A stretch of 52,663 nucleotides of DNA from Lachnospiraceae bacterium (GCA_024690605.1 JAILOV010000015.1:1-52663), one strand, 5' to 3'; counted from the stretch's first letter, positions 35,591-44,883 are shown. Notes: a model not told the origin generated them from the letters alone. Numbers and translations are program-made.

Positions 35591-36070
35591 TCAGTGTTTG
35601 GAATCAAGATATTGCGGCGGCGTAAAGGTCGAACGCGCCATATTGTGATAATAATCCAGCGCTGCCTTGGCGCTCTTCTTGCCGATGACCATGTCCTTTT
35701 TCGCGTCGGCGAAATACTTCTCGGCAAGCGTTCTGTTTCTGGCCTCCGCTGCCTGAATGCTGCCGGAGAGAGCGGTGATCGTGCGGATCTTCTCCTGCAT
35801 CGCGGTGATCTCTTCCTTATATTTCTCTTTATTGCCGTCCAGTTCCTCGCGGACCTGGGAGAAGAGAGATTCAAAACCGTCATTGAGCTTATCCAGCTCG
35901 TCGATCAGTTCGCCCTTTGCTTCGACAGTGGCGTCAAAGGCATCCATGTCGACCGTGCCCGTCTTCGACAGGATATCGTGCTGCTTTCCGTTTTCCTCCT
36001 CGATCCGGTTCAGGATCTCGATCTTCCTGTCCAGACTGTCCGCCATCATGGCGAGATACGACGGGATCAT
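35591..36070 (-). CDS. FliT/FlgN-like flagellar chaperone (hypothetical)
   Basis: This 159-residue protein is nearly all helical with heptad-like Leu/Ile spacing (residues 10-110), as in the small flagellar export chaperones. It is the last gene of the flaG-fliD-fliS run, the place where fliT or a similar chaperone is found in related genomes. I chose the ATG at 36070, with AGAGAGG before it; an in-frame ATG 11 codons earlier lies inside fliS. I cannot tell FliT from another chaperone by motif because these families are poorly conserved. A cap-protein (FliD) or flagellin chaperone role is likely. Confidence 0.65.
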   Translation of the reverse strand: MIPSYLAMMADSLDRKIEILNRIEEENGKQHDILSKTGTVDMDAFDATVEAKGELIDELDKLNDGFESLFSQVREELDGNKEKYKEEITAMQEKIRTITALSGSIQAAEARNRTLAEKYFADAKKDMVIGKKSAKAALDYYHNMARSTFTPPQYLDSKH

Positions 36071-36086
36071 GCGTTCCTCTCTGTTC

Positions 36087-36467
36087 TCACTTGACGCCGG
36101 CACGCTTCATCACCTCGACCCAGGTGTCCCGGATCGCATGGAGATGTCCGTTGATCTCCTGCACGATCTCCAGGTCCTTTTTGACATTGGCCTCTACCAG
36201 ACGCGAATTGATATAGATGTACATCCGCTCAAAATCCTTGGCGACCTCATATTTCATGTCCAGCGTCGCCAGCAGATAATCAATGATCCGCTCCACCTTG
36301 AGGATGTTCTCATTGGCCTTACTGTTGTCACCGTTCTCCAGCGCACCTTCCGCGATATTGCAGAACTTGATCGCGCCGTCATAGAGCATAAGTGTCAGCT
36401 CCGCAGGCTTTGCAGTCGCCGCCTTGGTGTTGGTATACTGTGCGTATGCGTTTGCTGCCAGTGCCAT
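36087..36467 (-). CDS. fliS: flagellin export chaperone FliS
   Basis: The 126-residue helical protein matches FliS: ANAYAQYTNTKAATAKPAEL, then TLMLYDGAIKFCNIAEGAL, and KVERIIDYLLATLDMKYEVAKDF. FliS binds the C-terminal helices of flagellin in the cytoplasm and prevents early polymerisation; in B. subtilis it also helps release FliW from flagellin, which fits fliW-csrA nearby. A GGGAGG site precedes the ATG. A strong GC hairpin (36489-36514) lies just upstream in the message, between fliD and fliS. Confidence 0.95.
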   Translation of the reverse strand: MALAANAYAQYTNTKAATAKPAELTLMLYDGAIKFCNIAEGALENGDNSKANENILKVERIIDYLLATLDMKYEVAKDFERMYIYINSRLVEANVKKDLEIVQEINGHLHAIRDTWVEVMKRAGVK

Positions 36468-36488
36468 AATGCCATCCTCCCTGCAAAC

Positions 36489-36514
36489 CGGGACGCCGGC
36501 GAACCGGCGTCCCG
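36489..36514 (-). other. GC-rich hairpin with UUCG loop between fliD and fliS
   Basis: Perfect 11-base stem CGGGACGCCGG / CCGGCGTCCCG with a TTCG loop on the minus strand, 8 bases from the fliS ribosome site. There is no U-run after it (GTTTGCAGG), so it is not a normal terminator. It may stabilise the fliS end of the message or set its translation. Confidence 0.6.
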
Positions 36515-36559
36515 ATGCTTACCGTTACGTTGTTATCCTAGCACAATCCGCTGCGTTTA

Positions 36560-38110
36560 TCAACCGAGGCCGAAGTAGCTGGAGATCGAGCTCTGGGTGC
36601 TGTTGAGCTTGGACATCGCGGTCTCCATCTTGCTGAATTTCTTGTAGTAGCGGTCCTCCGCGGCAGTCAGCTTCTCGTTGGCATCCGAGATCTTGTCGGT
36701 ATAGGAGCTGTACTGCTTGTTCATCAGCTTGTCCTCGTAGACCGTGTAGGAGCTGCTGTATTGCGAGCCCTTCATCAGATCGGTCATCTTGGAATAGAGC
36801 GACTTGGAGAGCGTCATGAAGAAATTCGTCACGAGCTCCGGATCGTTGCCGATCATCGCGGACAGTTTGTCCTCGGCATTCTTGACGCTGGAGATCTCGC
36901 TGTCCTTGTCGCCGTCGATGTGATAGGCGTAGCGCTCATCTGCCGACGCGTTGAAATAGCTCTGCGTGTTGATGCCGAAATTCAGCAGGCTCATTTTGAC
37001 CGTTTCGCCGCTGCCGTTCTTCACCTCAAAAACCCCGGCCATCAGTGTGCGCATCGCTGTGGAGACATCGCCCAGCGTGCTGTCCCTGGAGAGCAGGCCG
37101 TCTTTGATCTTGTTCTCCCAGTCCTCGATCTCGTCGTCGGACATCGCGTCCTTTTGTTCCTCGGTCAGCATCTTGTAGCTCTTCGCGGAATCCGCGTTGT
37201 AGAGCTTGCTCATCTCGTTCATCAGCTCGCTGTAGCCCTTGATGAAGTCCTTGACCATGTCATAGATGCCGCTGGTATCGTTCTTGGTCGTGAGCGTCGT
37301 CTCGCCGATCTTGTTGGCGGTGATCGAGAGTCCGTTGATGTTGAAGTTGCCGTCCTTGCTGGTGTACTTCACGCCGTTCAGTTCGATCGCGGCGTCCGCT
37401 CCCGCCTGATAGCCCGCCGCAGCCTTGCGGTTGCCGCTCGCGTCCAATTCGTCGGTGTAGCTCTTCGTGAGTCCCAGCGCCGCGAGGCCCGTGCCGCCGG
37501 TGATCTCAAAGCTCGCCTCCGATCCCGTGGTCTTGCCGGCGATGTAGAGCCGTCCCTGTCCGGCATCGAAGTTGGCGTTCACGCCCTCGCCTCTGAGCTT
37601 GGACACAACCTTTGCGATCGTGTCATCCGCACTCAGTTCGATCGTCTTGGGATCGCCGCTGCCGACCTTGATCTCGATCGTCGCCTTGCCGTTCTCATCA
37701 AAGGTCGCTCCCGTCAGTTCGGAGAGTTTGGTGTTCTCCGTGACACTGCCGGTTCCGGCCTTGATCTGTTCGCCGGTCTGATAGGCGCTGGTCGCGAGCG
37801 CGGTCACCTTGAGGTTCTGCGTCGTGTTCATGGCCGTTCCGCTCGTCACGACGGAAGCGATGCCGGGATCACCGACCGCGGTCGTCTTCTTGGAGAAGGC
37901 GTCCGAGAACCGCATGGAAGCCAGCGAACCGTTGTAGAAATCCGTGATCTTCTTGTTCAGTTTCTTCCAGACGTCCTGCTTCCAGCTCAGGCGCTTCTGG
38001 TCACCCTCCAGCGTGGTGACTTTGGTTTTATGTGTGCTGGTCAGAGCGGTGATGATGGACTCTGTATCCAGCCCGGAATTCATTCCGGTGATTCTGATAG
38101 GTGATGCCAT
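36560..38110 (-). CDS. fliD: flagellar filament cap protein FliD
   Basis: The 516-residue protein has the usual FliD ends: SPIRITGMNSGLDTESII at the start and a C-terminal helix ending in KLNSTQSSISSYFGLG. The middle carries the long Ala/Gly/Asp/Thr-rich part (about 60-330) of the cap leg domains. FliD caps the growing filament and helps flagellin fold there. GGAGACGG precedes the ATG. It is in the flaG-fliD-fliS-chaperone run, which begins after a sigma-28-type promoter at 38693. Confidence 0.95.
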   Translation of the reverse strand: MASPIRITGMNSGLDTESIITALTSTHKTKVTTLEGDQKRLSWKQDVWKKLNKKITDFYNGSLASMRFSDAFSKKTTAVGDPGIASVVTSGTAMNTTQNLKVTALATSAYQTGEQIKAGTGSVTENTKLSELTGATFDENGKATIEIKVGSGDPKTIELSADDTIAKVVSKLRGEGVNANFDAGQGRLYIAGKTTGSEASFEITGGTGLAALGLTKSYTDELDASGNRKAAAGYQAGADAAIELNGVKYTSKDGNFNINGLSITANKIGETTLTTKNDTSGIYDMVKDFIKGYSELMNEMSKLYNADSAKSYKMLTEEQKDAMSDDEIEDWENKIKDGLLSRDSTLGDVSTAMRTLMAGVFEVKNGSGETVKMSLLNFGINTQSYFNASADERYAYHIDGDKDSEISSVKNAEDKLSAMIGNDPELVTNFFMTLSKSLYSKMTDLMKGSQYSSSYTVYEDKLMNKQYSSYTDKISDANEKLTAAEDRYYKKFSKMETAMSKLNSTQSSISSYFGLG

Positions 38111-38139
38111 ATCCGTCTCCTCTCCGGTTCAAAGAGATG

Positions 38140-38586
38140 TTATCTCTTCTCGTCCACCATGATGCCGGCCAGCTCCCAGACCTTGGCGATCATATCCAGC
38201 GTCTTGTCCGGCGGGAATTCCTTGACGACCTTTTTGGTCTCCTTGTCGACCATCTTGATCGTCACGCGATTGGTCCCCTCGTGAATGCCGAAGACCGCCT
38301 CCTCGTTGCCGTTGATGTTTTTGTTGATCTTGGAGATTGCTTCTTTGATGCGCTCGTTCTGCGCTTCCTGCTGCTGCTCGTTGAGCTGCTGCTGCTGTTT
38401 GCCGCCCGCCTCAGCCTCCTGTACCGGTGCGATCGTGAGATCCCCCGCCGGAGCCTGCGCCTGCTGCGCATTGTCCTGTGCGACCTGCGCATCCTGACGC
38501 TCTGTCTGCGGCTTGTTGGCGACAGGCTGCACGATCGGCTGCGCTGCCTGATACACGCCCAGATTGTTGATAGCTTCCATTGCCAT
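38140..38586 (-). CDS. flaG: FlaG-like flagellar protein
   Basis: I read 148 residues from the ATG at 38586 with AAGGAGG eight bases upstream; a GTG three codons earlier sits inside the ribosome site. The C-terminal part (about 80-148) is the FlaG domain, with EAVFGIHEGTNRVTIKMVDK and VVKEFPPDKTLDMIAKVWEL, including the Pro-Pro-x-x-x-Leu piece. The N-terminal 75 residues are Gln- and Ala-rich and likely disordered. FlaG affects filament length in some bacteria; its mechanism is unknown. It is the first gene after a sigma-28-type promoter. Confidence 0.9.
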   Translation of the reverse strand: MAMEAINNLGVYQAAQPIVQPVANKPQTERQDAQVAQDNAQQAQAPAGDLTIAPVQEAEAGGKQQQQLNEQQQEAQNERIKEAISKINKNINGNEEAVFGIHEGTNRVTIKMVDKETKKVVKEFPPDKTLDMIAKVWELAGIMVDEKR

Positions 38587-38692
38587 GGGTTTCACCTCCT
38601 TGTGTAAGCGGCCTCCGCCCCCGGAACGGCCGTCCCCCTTTCACATCATTTTCCGGCGCACAGACACCGTCAATGACAGACTTCTATATCTT

Positions 38693-38719
38693 CTATCGGA
38701 TGATCGGCTGATTACTTTA
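38693..38719 (-). promoter_or_regulatory. sigma-28-type promoter upstream of flaG
   Basis: Minus strand TAAA, 15 bases, TCCGATAG. The -35 is perfect and the -10 matches CCGATA fully. It lies between the glycosyltransferase stop (38758) and the flaG ATG, separating the filament unit from the fliW-csrA-glycosyltransferase unit. Confidence 0.85.
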
Positions 38720-38757
38720 GTCCAACAGAGAAAAAATTATTAAATATCTTGTGTTAT

Positions 38758-39990
38758 TTAATTAATCCCCTTCAGCACCTGCTCCCGCAGCACCTTTTCA
38801 TAGTCGAACTGTTCACAGACCCGCGCGCATCCCCGCTCCGCAATCTTTTCCCTCTCCGCGTCATGTTCGAAAAACCAGTCGGCAAGGAAAAGCATCTCCT
38901 CCGGATCTCCGGCAAGAGCGAGATCCCTGCCGTTCTCGAAGTATTCGTCCAGCTCCTGCTGCCGGGTCGAGAGAAGAAAGCCCCCGGCCGCCATGACATC
39001 GAGTGCCCGGAGCGGCATGCCGGTCCGGATCGTCCGCAGCGTGATGTTGAGATTGACCCTGCTCGTGCGGAACACCTGCGGCATCTTTTCCAGATAGGAA
39101 GCATAGCCGCAGTTGCGCACCCCCGGAAGCGCGGGTGAATCCCATCTCGTGTAGAGATCCATCCGGGCGGGATGTTCGCGTCCCAGTGCCTCCAGAAGAG
39201 AGAACCGGTCCATCTCCGTCGCCTGCGTCCGGAGCATATCCCGGAGCAGCTCGTCATAGTCGATCGCATAGACATCGGGCACCTCGAACCGGATATGCGC
39301 ACGCAGGTCTTCCAGCATCTCATCCGTCACCACCAGCGGGTCACCGATGAGATCCCGCCCGTAGACACCGGTCTGCAGATGAAGAACGTCCTCCAGGTAA
39401 CTCCGAAGAAAGACCGGAAGATCGCCCGCGATCGCATTGTAGAAATTGTTCTTATCCGCGTAGAGACCGCCGACAAAGCTGATCTCATGTGCATAGCCGT
39501 TGTCTGCCGGCGTGAATCTCTCCCTCACTTCCCGCATCCGGCGGCTGTTCACCGCGAGCGGCAGATAGCGGACCGTGTCGATCCCTTCCGCGCGCATCTT
39601 TTCCGCCAATGCCCGGTCGAACAGATAGATCGTGTTCACCCGGTTGCGGTTGGTCTTTGATGTCACCGGCAGATACGGAGAGTCAAAGGTCCAGGAGATA
39701 TAGGGCACGCCAGACCGCTCACAGACCTCGCTGATCGCAGGGTAGAAATTGAAACTGAACACGACATCCCACTGCGGCGCAGTCTCCCGGACGCCACCAT
39801 AGTCCCTGCCGCTCTCGCCGGCCGCGTTTCTGCAGAAGAGCGCCTGCTCGGTTCTGTATGAGAACTCCTCGTCCACCGAGCGGCAGTTCCACAGATGCCG
39901 CCAGATCCCGACCGTATGCCCCAGGCGTGTCATCGCCTCCCGACAGTCCGGTCCCGTGAATTCGTTCCAATCAAAATACAGGATACGCAA
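38758..39990 (-). CDS. CgeB-type glycosyltransferase in the flagellar cluster (paralogue 3)
   Basis: A 410-residue GT-B-like enzyme with the same signature parts as the two other paralogues: DVVFSFNFYPAISEVCERSG, VPYISWTFDSPYL, LNITLRTIRTGMPLRALDVM and AAGGFLLSTRQ. I chose the TTG at 39990 because a GGAGG site lies eight bases before it and the protein then begins with the family-typical RILYFDWNEF; an ATG 11 codons upstream (40023) is the alternative. The gene lies between csrA and flaG, ahead of the flaG promoter, so it probably glycosylates a flagellar part. A hairpin (40044-40067) separates it from csrA. Confidence 0.83.
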   Translation of the reverse strand: MRILYFDWNEFTGPDCREAMTRLGHTVGIWRHLWNCRSVDEEFSYRTEQALFCRNAAGESGRDYGGVRETAPQWDVVFSFNFYPAISEVCERSGVPYISWTFDSPYLPVTSKTNRNRVNTIYLFDRALAEKMRAEGIDTVRYLPLAVNSRRMREVRERFTPADNGYAHEISFVGGLYADKNNFYNAIAGDLPVFLRSYLEDVLHLQTGVYGRDLIGDPLVVTDEMLEDLRAHIRFEVPDVYAIDYDELLRDMLRTQATEMDRFSLLEALGREHPARMDLYTRWDSPALPGVRNCGYASYLEKMPQVFRTSRVNLNITLRTIRTGMPLRALDVMAAGGFLLSTRQQELDEYFENGRDLALAGDPEEMLFLADWFFEHDAEREKIAERGCARVCEQFDYEKVLREQVLKGIN

Positions 39991-40043
39991 CCGCAGATCC
40001 TCCGTTCGACCGGGTGCGGCCATCCGCCCCCTGAACAACAGAG

Positions 40044-40067
40044 AGGATCGCCGTTTCCGGCAATCCT
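40044..40067 (-). other. hairpin with GAAA loop between csrA and glycosyltransferase genes
   Basis: Minus strand AGGATTGCCG, loop GAAA, CGGCGATCCT: ten pairs including one G-U, closed by a GNRA tetraloop. It lies about 45 bases after the csrA stop. The T-run after it is poor (CTCTGTTGTTC), so a weak terminator or message-stability element are both possible. The stem contains AGGA, but paired, not in the loop. Confidence 0.45.
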
Positions 40068-40112
40068 CCCCGATCTCTGAACCAAACGATTTTCTGAAAA
40101 CCGCGCCGCGGA

Positions 40113-40331
40113 CTAGCCCATGAAATCCTTAAGCTTGTCAAGTCCGCTGATCTCCACCGCCTGCGCATTCTCCTTCTGGATCTGCGCATAGACCTCTTTG
40201 CGGTAGATCGGGACTTCCTTGGGAGCCGCGATCCCGAGCTTCACCTGATCGCCGCGCACTTCGAGCACCGTGATCTCGATGCTGTTGCCGATGACGATCG
40301 CTTCGTTCTTTTTCCGGGATAATGCGAGCAT
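40113..40331 (-). CDS. csrA: translational regulator CsrA
   Basis: A 72-residue protein, with the whole CsrA fold: [44 protein letters not shown]. Arg44 equivalent is seen in IYRKEVY and the N-terminal LxLSRK for RNA binding. It binds GGA motifs in messages, above all the flagellin leader. Its ATG overlaps the fliW stop by one base. A GGAGG site lies in the end of fliW. The C-terminal tail is somewhat longer than in E. coli, as in FliW-regulated CsrA proteins of Firmicutes, where FliW binds it allosterically. Confidence 0.96.
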   Translation of the reverse strand: MLALSRKKNEAIVIGNSIEITVLEVRGDQVKLGIAAPKEVPIYRKEVYAQIQKENAQAVEISGLDKLKDFMG

Positions 40332-40804
40332 TATTTCTTTTCCTCCGCCTCGGCCTGCTTTTTCCTCTCCTCGAGGATGTCATAGATCTTAAACTTCACC
40401 GGGCAGGCCTCATCGTCAACGATGATCTGCGCGCCCTTACGGGTATCGGAATTGATGAGGATCGGTCCGCGGAGATTGATCGTCATCTCCTTGAGATCGT
40501 GCGGGATCGTCATCGTCACCAGTACCAGCAGATTCTCTGCGTCAAACGGCTGGATGTCCTTGAGCACATCGTCATCGACCTGCGGATTGTAATCCTCCTT
40601 AAGGATCAGCGGGTTGATGACCGGCATCGCAAACGCGGGTTCATCGAGAGACTGAAGCCAGTGGATCGACGCCGGCTTCTTCTCCTCGTCGAACAGGAGT
40701 GTGAATCTCTTCATCTCGGGAAATCCGATGATGCCGCCCGGAAACTCAATGATCTTTTCGTCTTCAATGTCGATCTCGCCGAAAATCTTTGTCTGGACTT
40801 TCAT
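40331..40804 (-). CDS. fliW: flagellar assembly factor FliW
   Basis: I read 157 residues from the ATG at 40804 (GGAGGG about 8 bases upstream). It matches Fli[21 protein letters not shown] at the N-terminus, [16 protein letters not shown] and the [20 protein letters not shown] core. FliW binds either flagellin or CsrA; when flagellin is exported, free FliW removes CsrA from the flagellin message. The fliW-csrA pair with one-base overlap is the common Firmicutes arrangement. The C-terminal tail is rich in Glu and Lys. Confidence 0.96.
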   Translation of the reverse strand: MKVQTKIFGEIDIEDEKIIEFPGGIIGFPEMKRFTLLFDEEKKPASIHWLQSLDEPAFAMPVINPLILKEDYNPQVDDDVLKDIQPFDAENLLVLVTMTIPHDLKEMTINLRGPILINSDTRKGAQIIVDDEACPVKFKIYDILEERKKQAEAEEKK

Positions 40805-40932
40805 GATAAACCCTCCGTTTCTTTGCAAATGTCATGCAAAACAACACCTACAGAATTATTTTACCACGGATCATCAGTATTATGCAAGAAGTATTCATCC
40901 CGAAAAGCCGTTCATTCAGCGCTTTACGCTCC

Positions 40933-42777
40933 TCAAATGTAATCCATCAGACTCGTCTGCGAGATCTTGCCGGTCGCCATCAGCGCCGCCTGGTACACGG
41001 TCTGCGAAGTCGTGAGGTTCGTCGCCGTCTCCGCCATATCGATGTCCTCGTTGTCGCTCTGCAGCGTCTGGAAGGTCGTCACCTGATTCATCAGACGATT
41101 CTGGATGAGTTCCAGTCTGCGCGAACGCGTGCCGTTCTCCGTCACCGCCAGATTGGCCACATCCAGCGCCTTCTGCATCTCCGTGATCTTGTGCTCCAGC
41201 TGAATCTGGATGTTCTCCCGCAGATAGGTCCGCGCCTTCTCCGCGGCGGCGTATTCCGCCTTCATGGTGTCGAGCGTGGCACCGGTCGCCGTCTCGAGAT
41301 TGGTCTCGAGCTGTTTCATGCACGCTTCCAGCGTTTCCAGTTTCTTCAATCCCTCGTTGAGATCATCCATGCTCCGCCTGACATCGGTGGTGAACACATC
41401 ACTGGTCAGCGTGTTCACGTCGACGACCTGCGAATAGCCGACATCGTAGCCCATCGTGTGTCCATAGGTGCCGCCGTTGTAGTGGACGGGCTGCCCGGTC
41501 TCCGTCGTGGAGCTGCACTCAAACAGATTCTCCGGGCGGATGTCTCCCTTGTCCCACTGGGATTTGTTAAAGGTCACCATGATGGAACTCTCATTGACGA
41601 TATCCGGGAGAGAGGTCAGCTTTTTCCGGAGGGCCTCCGACAGGATCAGTTCGCCGGTATCGGTGTTGAGCCAGAAGGTCTCTTCCGTGGAATTGCTCAG
41701 GGTCGCCGCATACTGATAGATATCATCGACCTGCTCCGCCGTCGAGGTTGACGTGATCACACAGCTCGCGGGATTCGGGTACTGCGTATTCGTCTGGATA
41801 TGCGTCTCCTTGTAGGAGGAATAGATCGCCCCGTTGGCGGCGAGATTGATCACCTGATCCGGCGTGCCGGATTTTTTGAGCCGGAAGGTGCCGTCGCTGT
41901 TCCAGCGAAGAGTAAACCCGTTATAGTCGTTCGGGTCGTCTCCCTCCTCTGTCACCACCTCGGGCAGCGTCACTTCGATCGTTGTCGGCGCACCGCCGTC
42001 CGAAAAGGTGATCTGCACTTTCTTGGGATTCCCGTTGGCATACTGTTCTTCGATATTGGAAGTCGCCGGAACATCAAAGGCCTCGCGATAAGTCAGTTCC
42101 ACATTGGCCGCCGTGTTCTGGCACGCATCGGCCGGCGTGCTTCCCGTTTCCTCATCCAGCTTCGCATAGGAGAGACGGATCCTCCCCAGCGTCTGCTGCG
42201 TGATCCCATCCTCGGTCATGGCATTCGCGGCGTTGGGATCGATGTTGGCAACGCCGGATAAATGCACGGTCTCATCGATATCCACCGCATTGAATCCGTC
42301 ATGGATGCCCGTGTACGCCCGCGAGGTCCTGTCCGTAAAGGTCAGCGGCGTGTCCGTCCGGTAGCCCGTGAAAACGTAGCGCCCGCCGTAATCCACATTG
42401 CCGGTGGCATAGTACTCATTGGAAAGCTCCGTCATCTCGGCGATGATCGCCGAAAGATCCGTCGTCGTGAGATCCTTGTTGGCCCCTTTGTTGGCCAGCG
42501 CGATGCTGCTCGTCAGCACATCCGTCACCGTAGAGAGGGCATCCTCCGTCACCTTGAGCCAGCTCTCCGCGTCTTTGGAATTCTTCTCATAATACTGCGT
42601 GAGCTCACTCACGTTGCTGCGAAGCCGCAGGGCGCGGATCGCCACGACCGGATCCTCGGAAGCGCGATTGATCTTTTTGTTCGTCGCCATCTGCGTCGCA
42701 TACTTGTCTTCCTTGATCTTGTTCTGGTTGATGTTATACATCTGGTTGTTCTGCATGATCTTGTTTGTGATACGCAT
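40933..42777 (-). CDS. flgL: hook-filament junction protein FlgL
   Basis: The 614-residue protein has the FlgL N-terminus RITNKIMQNNQMYNINQNK followed by INRASEDPVVAIRALRLRSN and a C-terminal helical part ending LTTSQTVYQAALMATGKISQ. It is about twice the length of E. coli FlgL (317); the extra is a beta-rich, Thr/Asp-rich middle (about 150-480), as in larger Lachnospiraceae versions. It joins hook to filament. It starts 3 bases after the flgK stop, with GGGGG upstream, so it is co-translated. The long middle is probably exposed on the outside. Confidence 0.94.
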   Translation of the reverse strand: MRITNKIMQNNQMYNINQNKIKEDKYATQMATNKKINRASEDPVVAIRALRLRSNVSELTQYYEKNSKDAESWLKVTEDALSTVTDVLTSSIALANKGANKDLTTTDLSAIIAEMTELSNEYYATGNVDYGGRYVFTGYRTDTPLTFTDRTSRAYTGIHDGFNAVDIDETVHLSGVANIDPNAANAMTEDGITQQTLGRIRLSYAKLDEETGSTPADACQNTAANVELTYREAFDVPATSNIEEQYANGNPKKVQITFSDGGAPTTIEVTLPEVVTEEGDDPNDYNGFTLRWNSDGTFRLKKSGTPDQVINLAANGAIYSSYKETHIQTNTQYPNPASCVITSTSTAEQVDDIYQYAATLSNSTEETFWLNTDTGELILSEALRKKLTSLPDIVNESSIMVTFNKSQWDKGDIRPENLFECSSTTETGQPVHYNGGTYGHTMGYDVGYSQVVDVNTLTSDVFTTDVRRSMDDLNEGLKKLETLEACMKQLETNLETATGATLDTMKAEYAAAEKARTYLRENIQIQLEHKITEMQKALDVANLAVTENGTRSRRLELIQNRLMNQVTTFQTLQSDNEDIDMAETATNLTTSQTVYQAALMATGKISQTSLMDYI

Positions 42778-42780
42778 AGG

Positions 42781-44817
42781 TTAGACCCCCGTTTGTGTGA
42801 TGAGCCGGTCGTAGATCTCTGTCAGTGTCTGGATCATCTTGGAAGCAAGTGTGTAGCTGTTCTGATACTTGACCAGGTTCGCGGCCTCCTCATCCTCGTC
42901 GACGCCGGAGATGGAGGAACGCTGGTTCTTGATCGTCTTCTGCAGCGAGGAAAAAGTGTCCTCGTTGGTCTGCGAATTGTTGGTATTCAACGCCACATCC
43001 GACAGGACCTTGTCCAGATACTGTCCCGAGGTGGCGCCGCGGAAGATCTCCTTGGTCGCGCACATGTCATAAAGCGCCTTCAGCGTCCTGCACTCATCGA
43101 CGCCCTCCGTCACGTCCTTTCTGGTCGCCAGCAGATCCACATTGTTTTTGACCGCAGTGCTGACCGCGAAATTCCCGGCGGTGAGACAGGAGCATCCCTT
43201 CACCTGAGAAGCAACCGCCTTGAAATAGCCGGACACGGAGCCGTACTTTGCCTTTTCCTCCGCCGACAGGGCGTTATAGCGCTCCGCATAGGTCTGCGCG
43301 CTCTCCCCCGCACCGAGCGTGATCCGGTCGACGGTCTCGATCTCCTCATCGGTATACTGCGGCGGTGTCGCCCCCGTTCCCCGTTTGCCGGTCAATAGCG
43401 ACACGCCGTGATCCTGCGTCTCTGCGCGATAGCCTTCGTGCAGGATCTCATTGACCTCGCCGGCGAAGATGCGCGAAAACTCGCTCATCTGCTCCAGATA
43501 ATAGGGAATGCCCTGATATTCGATGTCCGGCCCGATCTGTGCGTATCCCGACGTGTGCTTGGCGTTTGTCACCACCGGCATACCGGAATCATAGGCGTGC
43601 GCGTCGGTGAGTTCCGCTCCGCTCAGCAGGTGGAAGGTATATTCGTAACTCGTGTTGCCGGCATCGTCCGTCACTTCCCTGTAGGCCCAGCTGTCATACT
43701 GGTAGCGGACATTGTCGACCATGATCTGCCCCATCGCGGGAACAGTACATTTGTCGAGCGTCTTCAGGTATTCCTCGAACTCATCGGTACGGATCGTCAC
43801 CAGGCGGTTCGTGGTGTCCACCTGGGAGACATAGCCGTGAAAATCCTGCCCGTTGTTGCCGTCGCGCATCCGGATGATGCCGCCGAGCTCACCGCCGATG
43901 TTGGCGTTGCCCAGATCAAAATCGCCGATATAGTCGGAGACGCCTTCCTGATAGTTGCTGTGTATCCACTTCACATCGTAGAGTCCGTCGATGCCATTCT
44001 GATTGACCCGGTCCTGCGGCTTTCTCGCCACACACAAAAGCTGATTGTACTCCGTGGAATCCACCAGCTTCTGACCGCCGGCGATATAGACCTCGAGCCG
44101 CGTCGCGCCCGTTTTGCGATCCGGCTGGTTCACATCCATGATATCCGTCTCACGGGTCTCGATATCGACAATCTTGGAAAGCTCATCGAGCATGATATCC
44201 CGCTTGTCCCGGAGCTCATTGGCCGTCGTCCCCGTCATCTCGATCATGTTAATGCGGCCGTTGATCGTTGCGAGCTCCTGCGCGATGGAATTGATCTTGG
44301 ACACGCGGATCTTGAGCTCATCATTGGCTGCCAGCTGTTCCCTCTGCAGGTTTTCGTACATGCTGTTGAAGTATTCCGTCATCGCCTGCACCTGGGAGAG
44401 GTACGCGGTCTTCGTAGTGGTGGAGGCGGAATTGCTCATGGTGGTCTGCAGCGCCGCCTGCATCTTGTCGAACAGGGCGGAAAAGCCTGTCGACCCGTCG
44501 TCCTTCATGTAGGTCTCGATATTCTTGTTGAAATAATTTTTCATCTCATACTCGCCGAGAAGTGTCTCATTCTGGCGGTAGCGGTTGTCATAGAACTGGT
44601 CGCGGACGCGCTCGATGGCCAGCGTATCCACACCCGCTCCGGCACTCCCGTACCGGGTAAAGGTGCGCAGCGCATCGGCAGGCGCCGCATTCACCTGCTG
44701 CCTGCTGTATCCGTCCGTATTGACATTGGAGATGTTGTTGCCGGTGGTGTTGAGCGCCGCGTTCGCCGCGCGCAGACCGGATGCCGCGATATTCAGACCG
44801 AAGAAAGTAGAAACCAT
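42781..44817 (-). CDS. flgK: hook-associated protein FlgK (copy B)
   Basis: A 678-residue FlgK: STFFGLNIAASGLRAANAAL and LNTTGNNISNVNTDGYSRQQ at the N-terminus, LQREQLAANDELKIRVSKIN in the helical arm, and YQNSYTLASKMIQTLTEIYD at the C-terminus. It is one of two tandem paralogues, which differ in the middle beta-rich part. The ATG has AAGGGGG before it. A sigma-28-type promoter (44857-44883), overlapping the terminator-like hairpin after the first copy, gives this copy separate expression. It leads into flgL. Confidence 0.94.
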   Translation of the reverse strand: MVSTFFGLNIAASGLRAANAALNTTGNNISNVNTDGYSRQQVNAAPADALRTFTRYGSAGAGVDTLAIERVRDQFYDNRYRQNETLLGEYEMKNYFNKNIETYMKDDGSTGFSALFDKMQAALQTTMSNSASTTTKTAYLSQVQAMTEYFNSMYENLQREQLAANDELKIRVSKINSIAQELATINGRINMIEMTGTTANELRDKRDIMLDELSKIVDIETRETDIMDVNQPDRKTGATRLEVYIAGGQKLVDSTEYNQLLCVARKPQDRVNQNGIDGLYDVKWIHSNYQEGVSDYIGDFDLGNANIGGELGGIIRMRDGNNGQDFHGYVSQVDTTNRLVTIRTDEFEEYLKTLDKCTVPAMGQIMVDNVRYQYDSWAYREVTDDAGNTSYEYTFHLLSGAELTDAHAYDSGMPVVTNAKHTSGYAQIGPDIEYQGIPYYLEQMSEFSRIFAGEVNEILHEGYRAETQDHGVSLLTGKRGTGATPPQYTDEEIETVDRITLGAGESAQTYAERYNALSAEEKAKYGSVSGYFKAVASQVKGCSCLTAGNFAVSTAVKNNVDLLATRKDVTEGVDECRTLKALYDMCATKEIFRGATSGQYLDKVLSDVALNTNNSQTNEDTFSSLQKTIKNQRSSISGVDEDEEAANLVKYQNSYTLASKMIQTLTEIYDRLITQTGV

Positions 44818-44856
44818 AGGGAATCCCCCTTTTGCTCTTATGAACCTGCACTAATT

Positions 44857-44883
44857 GTATCGGTCCCGTTTCGGAAAAACTTA
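44857..44883 (-). promoter_or_regulatory. sigma-28-type promoter between the two flgK copies
   Basis: Minus strand TAAG, 15 bases, ACCGATAC. Three of four in the -35 and CCGATA in the -10 match the sigma-28 consensus. It lies 39 bases before the second flgK ATG, and its -35 touches the foot of the hairpin 44883-44908. Confidence 0.75.

Noticed and set aside
38596..38757. Possible small gene in the gap between flaG and the glycosyltransferase gene
   Set aside because: No frame with ribosome site and reasonable length; the gap is explained by the sigma-28-type promoter and leader.
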